64,000 nt of DNA from NCBI GenBank assembly GCA_964397445.1, contig CAYNHZ010000001.1, positions 124,001 to 188,000 of the forward strand, in the 5' to 3' direction. Below the pieces are notes generated by a model. That model did not search any database, was not told the DNA's origin, and was given only the letters and a program-made list of their open reading frames with translations. The position numbers were made by a program, and so were the translations under genes. The DNA is from CAYNHZ01 sp964397445 (lineage in GTDB: Bacteria; Bacteroidota; Bacteroidia; Bacteroidales; UBA932). This document shows positions 7,880-17,371 of this stretch, in pieces (positions within the stretch are counted from its first letter, which is position 1; the number at the start of each line of letters is the position of its first letter).

Positions 7880-10231
7880 TCAATTGAAATATGAATCTTC
7901 TCCCCCGTTTTTATTAGACATCGCATCGTTGTCGCTTCCATCACAATTCAAATTTAGAATCATACCGGGAGGGGCCACAAAACTATCTTCGGGTAAAAAT
8001 CCGATTGATGAATCTTGCATAACTTTCTGCATAAAAATACCCCATATCGGGAGGGCCATATTTGAGCCTCCACCCAATGCGAGAGATTCGAAATGGACCT
8101 GTCTATCCTCAGCACCAACCCATATTCCGGCTGTTAGTTTTGGGGTAAAACCGATAAACCATCCATCTGATTGGTCATTAGTCGTTCCTGTTTTCCCTGC
8201 AAGTTGTCCCTCTATTTTATATTTCCAGCGTAACCTTCCTGCTGTCCCTTCGTTTACAACACCCTGTAACAAATTGACCATTAAATATGCTGTCGACTCA
8301 CTGATAGACTCTTTTTTACGTGCAGTAAAATTGCCCAATACATTACCCTCATTATCTTCGATTTTTGTAACAAACATCGGTTCTATATGCACCCCTCTGC
8401 TCGGGTATGTATTGTATGCTCCAACCATCTCAAGAAGAGTAATATCTGCAGGACCTAAACACAAAGAGGGGTACTCTCCGAGATACGATGTGATACCGAG
8501 TTTACGGCACATCTCAACCATCGCTTTTGGCCCCAATTGTTTGATAAGGTATGCCGAGATATTGTTACTACTCTTTGTCAACCCCCATTTGAGGGTTACT
8601 GTTTTACCAATCCACTCCTCTTTATCTGTACTGTTTGGTGTCCAAGTGGAATCACCCACAATAAATGTTTGTGGCACATTGACAACCTTATCGCAAGGGG
8701 AAAAGCCCTCTTGCATAGCGAGTGTATATAAAAATGGTTTGATGGTAGAACCAACTTGCCTTTTTCCCTGACGGGCATTATCATATTTAAAGAACCTATA
8801 ATTCGGTCCGCCTATATACGCCTTAACATATCCGGTATGGGGCTCCATCGCAACAAAAGAGGCACGCAAAAAAGATTTGTAATATCTGATCGAATCATTT
8901 GGTGACATTATAGTATCTATATATCCCTTTGAATTCCAAGAGAAAACCCTCATTTTAGTCTTTGTCTTGAAGTTCTGCTCTATCTCACTATCACTCGCCC
9001 CCTCCCTTTTTAATATTCTATATCTATCACTCCACCTCTTAGCCTGATTCATAATCGTAACAGTAAGATCTGTCGATACATTGTATGCAAATGGTTTGTT
9101 TGGCTTATTCCTCATATCTGCTGCAAATTCTTTTTGCAACTGTTTTCCTATATGCTCATTAACAGCCTCTTCTGCATATCTTTGCATCTTTGAATTGATC
9201 GTAGTGTAGATTTTCAATCCGTCTCTGTCAAGGTCATATTTTGTCCCGTCTGGCTTAAGATTTTTATTCAACCACCCATAGAGAGGATCCTCATTCCAAA
9301 GTGTCTTATCAGCAAGGTAATCTTCTTGAAAATAATAAACAGATGGATCGGGCTCCGAAGCATTCATTACCCGTCTGAGCATATCCCTAAAATAGGGGGC
9401 ATTGCCGGCATTATGATCTTGCTGGACATAATCCAATACGATAGGGAGGGTTATTAACGAATCTCTCTGTTCCTTAGTGATATAACCATATTTCTTCATT
9501 TGAGAAATAACATGATTACGCCTCTCTAATGAGAGGTTATAATTCAAAACAGGATTAAATCGAGTAGGTTTATTAACCATTCCCACAAGTGTCGCACTCT
9601 CCTCCATATTCAATTCCCAAGGCTCTTTTGCAAAAAATGTATTTGACGCTGCTTTGATTCCGTACGCATTACTACCAAAGAAAATAGCATTCATATACAT
9701 TGTCATTATCTCATTTTTTGTGTAGTTTCTCTCAAGTTTTACAGCTGTTATCCACTCTTTGAATTTACTCACTACAAGTTTGAATTTGGCCTCTATCTTA
9801 TAAGAAGTAACAGCAGTATCCCTTGGAAATAAGGTCTTTGCAAGTTGTTGGGTAATAGTACTACCACCCCCTGAACTCGAATTACCCAAAAGAAATGTTT
9901 TCACCCCAACCCTAAGAAGACTTCTGAAATCTATCCCGCAATGGCGATAATAGCGAACATCCTCCGTTGCTATAGCAGCAGTAACAAGATTTGGGGAGAG
10001 TTCAGAATAGTTGACAAAGGTTCTATTCTCAATATGGTATGTAGCGAGGATCATCCCATCCTCTGAAATCAGCTCTGTGGCCACATTACTATCCGGGTTT
10101 TCAAGTTGTTCGAATGAGGGGATCTCAGCAAATATTCCAACCGCCAATAGGAATATAAGCAAAACTGCAATTGGGCCGAAAATAACTATCCAAAGCCCTT
10201 TTTGTATTATTGTTTTAGTTTTCTCTTTCAT
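7880..10231 (-). CDS. Bifunctional penicillin-binding protein 1A (transglycosylase/transpeptidase)
   Basis: A 783-residue class A penicillin-binding protein. A cytoplasmic tail and one transmembrane segment (about 12-34) precede a GT51 glycosyltransferase domain with E-D-V-R-Y-Y-R-H and G-G-G-S-T-I-T-Q-Q-L. The transpeptidase domain has G-S-T-I-K-P (SxxK), S-S-N-N (SxN) and K-T-G-T-T. It polymerises and cross-links peptidoglycan at the outer face of the inner membrane. It heads the minus-strand run to ddl and prmC. A weak -7-like TAAATTCG (one mismatch) lies upstream in the gap shared with topA. Confidence 0.95.
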   Translation of the reverse strand: MKEKTKTIIQKGLWIVIFGPIAVLLIFLLAVGIFAEIPSFEQLENPDSNVATELISEDGMILATYHIENRTFVNYSELSPNLVTAAIATEDVRYYRHCGIDFRSLLRVGVKTFLLGNSSSGGGSTITQQLAKTLFPRDTAVTSYKIEAKFKLVVSKFKEWITAVKLERNYTKNEIMTMYMNAIFFGSNAYGIKAASNTFFAKEPWELNMEESATLVGMVNKPTRFNPVLNYNLSLERRNHVISQMKKYGYITKEQRDSLITLPIVLDYVQQDHNAGNAPYFRDMLRRVMNASEPDPSVYYFQEDYLADKTLWNEDPLYGWLNKNLKPDGTKYDLDRDGLKIYTTINSKMQRYAEEAVNEHIGKQLQKEFAADMRNKPNKPFAYNVSTDLTVTIMNQAKRWSDRYRILKREGASDSEIEQNFKTKTKMRVFSWNSKGYIDTIMSPNDSIRYYKSFLRASFVAMEPHTGYVKAYIGGPNYRFFKYDNARQGKRQVGSTIKPFLYTLAMQEGFSPCDKVVNVPQTFIVGDSTWTPNSTDKEEWIGKTVTLKWGLTKSSNNISAYLIKQLGPKAMVEMCRKLGITSYLGEYPSLCLGPADITLLEMVGAYNTYPSRGVHIEPMFVTKIEDNEGNVLGNFTARKKESISESTAYLMVNLLQGVVNEGTAGRLRWKYKIEGQLAGKTGTTNDQSDGWFIGFTPKLTAGIWVGAEDRQVHFESLALGGGSNMALPIWGIFMQKVMQDSSIGFLPEDSFVAPPGMILNLNCDGSDNDAMSNKNGGEDSYFN

Positions 10232-10268
10232 CTATAAAGCTATTTCAACTTGCGAATTTAGATAAAAA

Positions 10269-10301
10269 TTTGGTTTATATCTCACTTTATGTCTTACTTT
10301 G
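10269..10301 (+). promoter_or_regulatory. topA promoter (-33 TTTG, 21-bp spacer, -7 TTACTTTG)
   Basis: TTTG at 10269-10272 and TTACTTTG at 10294-10301 are separated by 21 bp, the Bacteroidetes spacing; the -7 box has one mismatch to TAnnTTTG. Transcription would begin near 10306. This is after an upstream in-frame ATG at 10289, so that ATG cannot be the start from this promoter. Confidence 0.6.
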
Positions 10302-10324
10302 CAGAATTGTTGATAAATGAAATT

Positions 10325-12628
10325 ATGGTTGAGAATTTAGTAATTGTTGAGTCGCCTGCTAAGGCAAAAACTATTGAGAAGTTTCTGGGAAAGGATTATG
10401 TCGTAAGATCAAGTTTTGGACACATTCGCGACCTCTCTAAAAAAAATCTTGGGATTGATATTGAAAATGGCTTCAAACCGGAGTATATAGTTCCTGCTGA
10501 CAAAAAGAAAGTTGTCAGCGCCCTTAAAGATGATGTGAAAAATGCATCAATTATCTGGTTGGCATCCGATGAAGACCGTGAGGGAGAGGCTATTGCCTGG
10601 CATCTTCAAGAGACACTCAATCTCCAACCCGAAAATACAAAACGTATTGTTTTTCACGAAATTACAAAAGATGCCATCATCAATGCCATAAATAATCCAA
10701 GAAATGTTGACACAAATCTTGTGATGGCACAACAAGCGAGAAGGGTCCTGGATAGGTTGGTCGGTTTTGAATTATCTCCAATATTATGGAAAAAAATAAA
10801 ACCAAAACTCTCTGCCGGGAGGGTTCAATCGGTTGCACTGAGATTGATTGTGGATAAAGAGAGGGAGATTCTTGCTTTCAACTCTCAATCATATTATAAG
10901 GTGGAGGGTATTTTTCATCCCAAAGACTCTGCAAAGGAGACAAAGGTAAAAGGGGTATTGAATACCAAATTTCAATCCGATAAAGAGGCAAATGATTTTC
11001 TTACCAAGTGCAATGGGGCACAATTCTTAATAAGTAATATCGATAAAAAGGAGATGAGCAGAACCCCTGCCCCTCCATTTACCACCTCTTCACTTCAGCA
11101 AGAGGCATCTCGCAAATTCGGTTTTTCTGTGAGCCAAACTATGTCAATCGCCCAACATCTCTACGAATCGGGATTGATAACATATATGCGTACAGACTCC
11201 ACAAATCTCTCCGGATTGGCGATCAATACAGCTAAAGGGTATATAGAACAAACCTTTGGAGCAGAGTATTCTAAGGTTCGCCAATACAAAACTAAGAGTA
11301 AAGGGGCGCAAGAGGCACACGAAGCCATTCGCCCAACCTATATCCAACAAACCTCTATCGAGGGGACAAATCAAGAGAAAAAACTTTACCAACTTATCTG
11401 GAAGAGGACAATAGCATCACAAATGTCCGATGCCAAACTTGAAAAGACAAATATTTCCATAATCTCCCCATCATTGAATGATTACATATTCAACGCACAA
11501 GGTTCGCAGATCATCTTTGACGGATTTTTGAAGGTCTATATGGAGTCTTTAGATGATGAAATTGAGGGTGATGAAGAGGGCATTCTCCCAAAACTTTCCA
11601 TTAATATGGATATGGAACAGGTTCAAATTGTAGCGGCTCAGAAATACACATTACACCCTTCAAGATACACCGAGGCTGCATTGGTCAAAAAGATGGAAGA
11701 GCTTGGGATCGGGAGACCATCCACATATGCCCCCACAATTACCACCCTTCATCAAAGAGAATATATCGTTAAAGGCGACAGGAAAGGAGAAGAGAAAATG
11801 CTTAAAACCATCACTTTAAGTAATGGTAAAATAACCGAGAAGAGCTCCAAAGAGGTGGTCGGTTCAGAAAAAGGGAAACTTTTCCCGGAAAACATAGGGA
11901 TAGTTGTTACCGACTTTCTGGAAGAAAATTTCAACTCAATTCTTGACTACGGTTTCACCGCAAAAGTTGAGGAGGGCTTTGACAAGATAGCATCAGGTAA
12001 AAAAGTGTGGAATAGTTTGATAGAGGATTTTTATAAACCATTTCACCTAACAGTTGAGAACACTTTAAAAGAGGCGTTGCCCAAAAACGCTGAGCGATTA
12101 ATCGGGGTTGACCCTAAATCGGGTAAAAATGTGATAGCAAGGATGGGTAGATATGGTCCACTCGTACAAATCGGGGAGAGCGATGATCCAGATAAACATT
12201 TTGCAAGTCTCGGAAAAGGGCAATTAATAGAGGGGCTGACCTTAGAGGATGCTTTAAAACTGTTTGAACTTCCTAGAAATCTCGGTCAATATAATGGAAT
12301 GGATATTATCTGTTCAAAGGGGAGATTTGGTCCATACATCAAATACAACTCCACTTTCATCTCTATGGGTAAAAATGCCGATCCCTACACATTTGACCTT
12401 GAGTCAGCCATCAAACTCATTGATGACAAACATAAAGAAGAGGAAAAAAAGAATATTAAAGACTTTGAAAACAGCGATATACATATTTTAAACGGTCGTT
12501 ATGGTCCATATATCAAACATTCAGGAAATAATTTCAGAATACCAAAGGGGACTAAGGCTGAAGAGTTGACTGAAGAGGAGTGTTTGAAAATAATACTTTC
12601 AAATCGTAATAATAAAGGTGAAAAATAA
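10325..12628 (+). CDS. topA: DNA topoisomerase I
   Basis: A 767-residue type IA topoisomerase that relaxes negative supercoils. The start is placed at 10325 because the protein then opens M-V-E-N-L-V-I-V-E-S-P-A-K-A like its relatives, and because the predicted promoter overlaps the alternative ATG at 10289. The Toprim domain includes D-E-D-R-E-G-E-A. The catalytic tyrosine is Tyr287 in I-T-Y-M-R-T-D-S. The C-terminus has repeated G-R-Y/F-G-P-Y/L motifs (at least three) in place of the C4 zinc fingers of the E. coli enzyme, the usual Bacteroidetes arrangement. Confidence 0.95.
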   Translation: MVENLVIVESPAKAKTIEKFLGKDYVVRSSFGHIRDLSKKNLGIDIENGFKPEYIVPADKKKVVSALKDDVKNASIIWLASDEDREGEAIAWHLQETLNLQPENTKRIVFHEITKDAIINAINNPRNVDTNLVMAQQARRVLDRLVGFELSPILWKKIKPKLSAGRVQSVALRLIVDKEREILAFNSQSYYKVEGIFHPKDSAKETKVKGVLNTKFQSDKEANDFLTKCNGAQFLISNIDKKEMSRTPAPPFTTSSLQQEASRKFGFSVSQTMSIAQHLYESGLITYMRTDSTNLSGLAINTAKGYIEQTFGAEYSKVRQYKTKSKGAQEAHEAIRPTYIQQTSIEGTNQEKKLYQLIWKRTIASQMSDAKLEKTNISIISPSLNDYIFNAQGSQIIFDGFLKVYMESLDDEIEGDEEGILPKLSINMDMEQVQIVAAQKYTLHPSRYTEAALVKKMEELGIGRPSTYAPTITTLHQREYIVKGDRKGEEKMLKTITLSNGKITEKSSKEVVGSEKGKLFPENIGIVVTDFLEENFNSILDYGFTAKVEEGFDKIASGKKVWNSLIEDFYKPFHLTVENTLKEALPKNAERLIGVDPKSGKNVIARMGRYGPLVQIGESDDPDKHFASLGKGQLIEGLTLEDALKLFELPRNLGQYNGMDIICSKGRFGPYIKYNSTFISMGKNADPYTFDLESAIKLIDDKHKEEEKKNIKDFENSDIHILNGRYGPYIKHSGNNFRIPKGTKAEELTEEECLKIILSNRNNKGEK

Positions 12629-12659
12629 AACAATTAGTAACTTCTTATTAAATTTTGAC

Positions 12660-12667
12660 TATTTTTG
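12660..12667 (+). promoter_or_regulatory. -7 promoter element of the Lrp/AsnC gene
   Basis: TATTTTTG matches TAnnTTTG exactly and lies 26 bp before the ATG at 12694. It lies inside a possible TTG-started extension from 12655, arguing for the ATG as the true start. Confidence 0.5.
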
Positions 12668-12693
12668 CAAAGAATTATTACAAACATTTCGCT

Positions 12694-13188
12694 ATGCCAA
12701 AATATCAGATTGATAAAATTGACCAAAAAATCCTCTCTTTCTTAGTAAAAAATGCAAGAATGCCATTCCTTGAGATAGCAAGGGAGTGTGGAGTTTCAGG
12801 TGCCGCAATACATCAGCGCGTAAAAAAAATGGAGAATTTAGGAATAATCACCGGGTCCCGTCTTTTAGTCAAACCACAAACTCTCGGACTTAATGTTTGT
12901 GCCTTTGTCGGGGTTTCTCTTTCTGAAGCAAATAGATACAGCGAAGTGATTGACGCTTTGAAAAAAATACCAGAAGTAGTTGAATGTCATTTTGTTACCG
13001 GTAAACACGCTTTGATGCTGAAGATATACTGTACAGACCACGAACACCTTATGGAGATATTGATCAATACTATTCAAAATATCCCTTGTGTTGAACAGAC
13101 AGATACTTTAATATCGTTAGACCAAGCCATCGAAAGGCAAGTTTGGGTAAACGATTTCCCCACCAAGGAGGGTCAAAGCAAATCTTAA
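12694..13188 (+). CDS. Lrp/AsnC family transcriptional regulator
   Basis: A 164-residue regulator with an N-terminal winged helix-turn-helix (I-D-Q-K-I-L-S-F-L then C-G-V-S-G-A-A-I-H-Q-R, about residues 7-50) and a C-terminal RAM/ligand-binding alpha-beta domain (about 70-150). Such proteins sense amino acids or related metabolites and control transport or metabolism. The ATG at 12694 is preferred to the TTG at 12655 because it gives the family's usual N-terminus and lies downstream of the -7 box. The last 72 bp overlap the 3' end of ispD on the other strand. Its targets cannot be inferred from the neighbours. Confidence 0.9.
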   Translation: MPKYQIDKIDQKILSFLVKNARMPFLEIARECGVSGAAIHQRVKKMENLGIITGSRLLVKPQTLGLNVCAFVGVSLSEANRYSEVIDALKKIPEVVECHFVTGKHALMLKIYCTDHEHLMEILINTIQNIPCVEQTDTLISLDQAIERQVWVNDFPTKEGQSKS

Positions 13189-13833
13189 ATCATCCTGAGT
13201 TGTAATTTTTATATTTGATCTACTCCCATCACAAAAAGTCAAAGGATACCCTTTACTCTCAACAACCGACGCGTCATCTGTAAAGAGTGTTGAGTACGCT
13301 TGAGTATAGCTCTCTATCAAAACATCCGAATGGAACACTTGAGGTGTCTGAACTATCAAGAACTTCTCCCGATCTACACTCTCTGTCTTGCCTCCATCTT
13401 TTTTGACCCTCATAGAGTCAAATACCTCAGTTACAGGAATAACTGCGACATTTTCAGATGCTTTTTCATACAATGAGATTAGTAATTCTCTATTTACGAT
13501 AGGGCGCACACCGTCGTGAATCGCAACTACACTTCCCGGGGAAACAAATTTGAGCCCCTTCTTAACAGAGTGGAATCGAGTTATCCCCCCTGTGGTGAGA
13601 ATATATCTAAACTTGAAACCAGAATTATAACAATATTCCTTCCATAACTCTCTGATCTCAGGATTAATAACTATAATAATCTCCACTTTAAAGGGGAGAT
13701 TTAAAAACAGCTCTACGGTGTGTCTAAGTATCGGTTTACCATTCAACTCAATCATCTGCTTTGGGAGTTGGCAACCCATTCTTTTGCCACTTCCTCCTGC
13801 CATAATTATTACATATCTTTCACCGTTTAACAT
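13117..13833 (-). CDS. ispD: 2-C-methyl-D-erythritol 4-phosphate cytidylyltransferase
   Basis: A 238-residue IspD, the third step of the non-mevalonate isoprenoid pathway, joining MEP and CTP. The nucleotide-binding N-terminus A-G-G-S-G-K-R-M-G and following L-P-K-Q-M are present, as are the I-H-D-G-V-R-P motif (about residue 105) and the C-terminal I-K-I-T-T-Q-D-D-L. The gene is transcribed alone, divergent from purH and convergent with the Lrp gene, which it overlaps by 72 bp. Length is normal. Confidence 0.95.
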   Translation of the reverse strand: MLNGERYVIIMAGGSGKRMGCQLPKQMIELNGKPILRHTVELFLNLPFKVEIIIVINPEIRELWKEYCYNSGFKFRYILTTGGITRFHSVKKGLKFVSPGSVVAIHDGVRPIVNRELLISLYEKASENVAVIPVTEVFDSMRVKKDGGKTESVDREKFLIVQTPQVFHSDVLIESYTQAYSTLFTDDASVVESKGYPLTFCDGSRSNIKITTQDDLRFALTLLGGEIVYPNLPFDGLV

Positions 13834-13853
13834 CGAATATTTTAAATATTTTA

Positions 13854-13861
13854 CAAATATA
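13854..13861 (-). promoter_or_regulatory. -7 promoter element of ispD
   Basis: On the minus strand this is TATATTTG, an exact TAnnTTTG match, 20 bp before the ispD ATG at 13833. No equally good element was found for purH on the opposite strand of the same gap. Confidence 0.5.
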
Positions 13862-13925
13862 GCAGTTTTATATCATAATATTTGTATTTTTACAGAATTA
13901 AAATCTTTTGAGAAAGAATAGTAAA

Positions 13926-15461
13926 ATGGAAGAAAAAAAGATAGAAAAAAGGATTAAAAAAGCTCTCATTTCGGTCTATCATAAGGACTTTGTTTTAGAT
14001 ATTGCAAATGAACTTATTAGATATGATATTGAGATCATTTCCACCGGTGGAACATTCGATTTTTTAAGGTCAAAAAACATACCTGTTACATCTGTTGAAA
14101 GTATTACAGATTATCCATCAATTTTCGGGGGGAGGGTAAAAACACTCCATCCAAAAATTCTCGGAGGGATTCTTTATAGAAGAGATAATCTGACCGACCT
14201 TCAAGAGAGGGAAAAATATAATATTCCGGGAATAGATCTTATAATTGTAGATCTTTACCCTTTCGAAGAGTATGTAAAGAACGGCTCGTCAGAGAATGAG
14301 ATTATAGAAAAAATAGATATAGGTGGGATCTCTCTTATCAGGGCTGCCGCTAAAAACTATAATGACACTCTGATAGTTTCGAATAAGGATGATTATAAGC
14401 CGCTTATAGACCTGTTACAAGCCAAACACGGATACACCTCACTATCCGATAGAAGGTTTTTTGCCGCAAAAGCTTTTATGACAAGCTCCCATTACGACAC
14501 TATGATTTTCGACTATTTCAACCAAGATTTGAATCTTCCGATTTTTGATAAGAGTGTTAAAGAGCATAAGGAGCTTAGATATGGAGAAAATCCTCATCAG
14601 AGAGCTTCATTCTTCGGAGATGTAGCATCTCTTCCAAAACAGATTCACGGTAAAGAGCTCTCTTACAATAATCTACTCGATGTAGAAGCTGCAATAGAAT
14701 TAATCTCGGATTTTAATGATACCGCTGTTGCAATCATAAAACATAACAATGCTTGTGGATGTGCTGTTAGAGAAAATCTTACAGAGGCGTGGAAAGAGGC
14801 TCTTGCTTCCGACCCTGTTTCCGCTTTTGGAGGTATCATTGTTTCAAACAGGGTAATAGACCTTTCCACTGCTCAAGAGATGAATACTATTTTCTTTGAA
14901 GTAGTTATTGCCCCTGGGTTCGACGCAGAGGCTTTAAAAGTCCTTTCAAGTAAGAAAAACAGAATTATATTGGATAGTACAGGGGTGACTATCCCGTCTA
15001 TAAAATATCGTTCACTCCTATCGGGAACATTGGTTCAAGAGAGAGATAATCTAATTGAATCACCCGAAGATATGAAAGTTGTAACCAAAAAGTCTGTCAC
15101 TAAAGAGGAGATTAAAGATCTTCTTTTCGCAAACATTTTAGTTAAACATTCCAAATCAAATGCTATTGTTTTGGCAAAAAACAATAAACTCATCGCAAGC
15201 GGGATAGGACAAACATCTCGAGTTGATTCTCTCAAACAAGCTATTGAGAAAGCCAATAATTTCGGCCTTTCACTTGAGGGGGCAGTTATGTCGTCGGACG
15301 CTTTTTTCCCTTTCAATGATTGTGTCGAGATAGCTCATAAAGCAGGCATATCATCGGTTATCCACCCGGGAGGATCCATCCGCGATTGCGACAGCATAGA
15401 GTATTGTGATAACAACAATATGGCTATGGTAATAACAGGTAAAAGACACTTTAAACACTGA
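13926..15461 (+). CDS. purH: Bifunctional AICAR formyltransferase/IMP cyclohydrolase
   Basis: A 511-residue PurH catalysing the last two steps of IMP synthesis. The N-terminal MGS-like IMP cyclohydrolase domain (1-190) contains I-S-T-G-G-T-F and G-G-R-V-K-T-L-H-P-K. The C-terminal transformylase domain contains L-R-Y-G-E-N-P-H-Q and K-H-N-N-A-C-G. The ATG at 13926 is chosen over an upstream TTG at 13908 because it lacks a reason for extension. Only 13 bp separate it from mreB, so purine and cell-shape genes are probably co-transcribed, an arrangement I recall from other Bacteroidales. Confidence 0.96.
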   Translation: MEEKKIEKRIKKALISVYHKDFVLDIANELIRYDIEIISTGGTFDFLRSKNIPVTSVESITDYPSIFGGRVKTLHPKILGGILYRRDNLTDLQEREKYNIPGIDLIIVDLYPFEEYVKNGSSENEIIEKIDIGGISLIRAAAKNYNDTLIVSNKDDYKPLIDLLQAKHGYTSLSDRRFFAAKAFMTSSHYDTMIFDYFNQDLNLPIFDKSVKEHKELRYGENPHQRASFFGDVASLPKQIHGKELSYNNLLDVEAAIELISDFNDTAVAIIKHNNACGCAVRENLTEAWKEALASDPVSAFGGIIVSNRVIDLSTAQEMNTIFFEVVIAPGFDAEALKVLSSKKNRIILDSTGVTIPSIKYRSLLSGTLVQERDNLIESPEDMKVVTKKSVTKEEIKDLLFANILVKHSKSNAIVLAKNNKLIASGIGQTSRVDSLKQAIEKANNFGLSLEGAVMSSDAFFPFNDCVEIAHKAGISSVIHPGGSIRDCDSIEYCDNNNMAMVITGKRHFKH

Positions 15462-15474
15462 TAAACAATTTAAT

Positions 15475-16494
15475 ATGGCATTTTCATTTTTAACTCAAGA
15501 ATTGGCTATCGACCTCGGCACTGCAAATACGGTTATCCTTATGGATGACAAAATTGTGGTTGACGAGCCCTCCATAGTAGCGTTTGATCAAAACACAGGC
15601 AAACCGATTGCTTTCGGGCAAAAGGCTAGACTTATGCATGAAAAAACACACCCCAATATAAAAACGATTCGACCATTGAGAGATGGTGTTATAGCAGACT
15701 TCAATGCTGCAGAGCAAATGGTGAGAGGATTTGTAAAAATGATCAACTATAAACGGACTTTTTTTACCCCAAATATAAAAATGGTGGTTAGCATCCCTTC
15801 TGGCAGCACCGAAGTTGAGATTCGTGCAGTACGCGACTCTTCCGAGCACGCAGGGGGGAGGGATGTATATATGATTTACGAGCCTATGGCAGCAGCAATG
15901 GGTATCGGATTAAATGTTGAAGCCCCTACCGGAAATATGGTTGTGGACATCGGAGGGGGAACGACAGAGATCGCTGTAATATCACTCGGTGGTATTGTAA
16001 CCAATCAATCCATCAGGGTTGCAGGTGATGGATTCACTTCTGAAATTCAACAATATATGCGTCAGCAACACAATGTTAAGGTTGGAGAACTCACTTCAGA
16101 AGAGATAAAGATCAGAATTGGAGCTGCTATACCAGACTTAGAAGTGACTCCAGAGCCATTCATCGTTCGTGGTCCAAACCTTATGACAGCCCATCCTGTA
16201 GAGATCGCTGTGACAAGTCAGGAGATAGCACATTGTTTAGATAAGTCATTGGCAAAAATAGAGGCGGCTGTCCTATCTGTATTGGAACAAACACCTCCGG
16301 AACTATACCAAGACATAGTTGAGAGAGGAATATTCCTTACCGGCGGCGGCGCACTGCTAAGGGGACTCGATAGAAGACTTTATGAAAAGATCAATATCCC
16401 GTTCCACGTATCTGAAGACCCTCTTCGTGCAGTTGCACGCGGAACAAGTATAGCATTGAGAACACCTTCCCACTACTCATTCTTGATGAGATAA
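15475..16494 (+). CDS. mreB: Rod shape-determining protein MreB
   Basis: A 339-residue bacterial actin. The phosphate 1 motif I-D-L-G-T-A-N-T is at about residue 12, phosphate 2 V-V-D-I-G-G-G-T-T-E at about 159, and the adenosine motif L-T-G-G-G-A-L-L-R-G at about 287. It forms membrane-associated filaments that direct lateral wall synthesis, with MreC, MreD, PBP2 and RodA encoded directly downstream. Length is normal. Confidence 0.97.
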   Translation: MAFSFLTQELAIDLGTANTVILMDDKIVVDEPSIVAFDQNTGKPIAFGQKARLMHEKTHPNIKTIRPLRDGVIADFNAAEQMVRGFVKMINYKRTFFTPNIKMVVSIPSGSTEVEIRAVRDSSEHAGGRDVYMIYEPMAAAMGIGLNVEAPTGNMVVDIGGGTTEIAVISLGGIVTNQSIRVAGDGFTSEIQQYMRQQHNVKVGELTSEEIKIRIGAAIPDLEVTPEPFIVRGPNLMTAHPVEIAVTSQEIAHCLDKSLAKIEAAVLSVLEQTPPELYQDIVERGIFLTGGGALLRGLDRRLYEKINIPFHVSEDPLRAVARGTSIALRTPSHYSFLMR

Positions 16495-16519
16495 GGGAGA
16501 ATAGGTTAGGTTTAAAAAA

Positions 16520-17371
16520 ATGATAAAGAGATATTCTTTCATAAAAGGATTATTGATTGGATTGATATTCATTTCATTAGAGGTTGTATCTATTGTTCTG
16601 ATAAAGAATAATAGTGTCATTCAGCAATATCGAATAATGGATGGAGTGAGGCATTTCCAATCATTCTTTTTTGCGAGAGGATCCAATATCTATTCTTACC
16701 TCTCTCTAAAAGAAAATTATAAAAGTCTTTCCGAAGAGAATAATATCCTAAGAAATGATAATGCAAGACTTAATGAGATAATAAAGAACCATATCATTAA
16801 CAACGAAGATTCTACCTTCTCGTTTTCCAACGATAGCGCACAATATACCTATACCCAGGCAAAGATTATCCGAAACAGCGTTGATAATCAGCATAATTAC
16901 ATCATCATAGATAAAGGGAGCGACGATGGTATCGAAGAGGATATGGGGGTAATAACCTATAATGGGATTGTTGGGTATGTCAGTGCAGTCGGTAGAAATT
17001 ACTCCCGGGTAGTCTCTTTTCTGGATATTAACCAAAACGTGAGTGCAATTATCAAAAGCAGCAACACTTTCGGATCCCTAAAATGGGACGGGCAACATAT
17101 TGACAAAGCTGTTTTGCAAGATATTCCTATCCACACGATTATAACAAAAGGGGACACAGTGGTCACAAGCGGATTCTCTTCCACTTTCCCCCCAAATATT
17201 CCAATAGGTATTATAGAATCTTCAAAAATGAGAGATGGCATAAATTATCAGGTCACCATCACCCTTTTTGAGAATTTCAGATCGCTTCAAAATGTTTATG
17301 TAGTAAAAAACAGGGACAGAGAAGAGATTCTATCTCTTTCTGAAACAAATAATGGGGGTAAAAATGAGTAA
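16520..17371 (+). CDS. mreC: Rod shape-determining protein MreC
   Basis: A 283-residue MreC with one N-terminal transmembrane helix (about 10-28), a short coiled coil (about 70-100) and the periplasmic beta-barrel domain containing the I-I-R-N-S-V-D segment. It links the MreB cytoskeleton to PBP2 in the periplasm. It starts 25 bp after mreB and overlaps the mreD start by 8 bp, consistent with coupled translation. Confidence 0.93.
   Translation: MIKRYSFIKGLLIGLIFISLEVVSIVLIKNNSVIQQYRIMDGVRHFQSFFFARGSNIYSYLSLKENYKSLSEENNILRNDNARLNEIIKNHIINNEDSTFSFSNDSAQYTYTQAKIIRNSVDNQHNYIIIDKGSDDGIEEDMGVITYNGIVGYVSAVGRNYSRVVSFLDINQNVSAIIKSSNTFGSLKWDGQHIDKAVLQDIPIHTIITKGDTVVTSGFSSTFPPNIPIGIIESSKMRDGINYQVTITLFENFRSLQNVYVVKNRDREEILSLSETNNGGKNE

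Noticed and set aside
7884..8771. A 295-codon plus-strand open frame.
   Set aside because: It is antisense to the PBP1A gene, whose domains and motifs are fully intact; no family features are visible in the antisense product.
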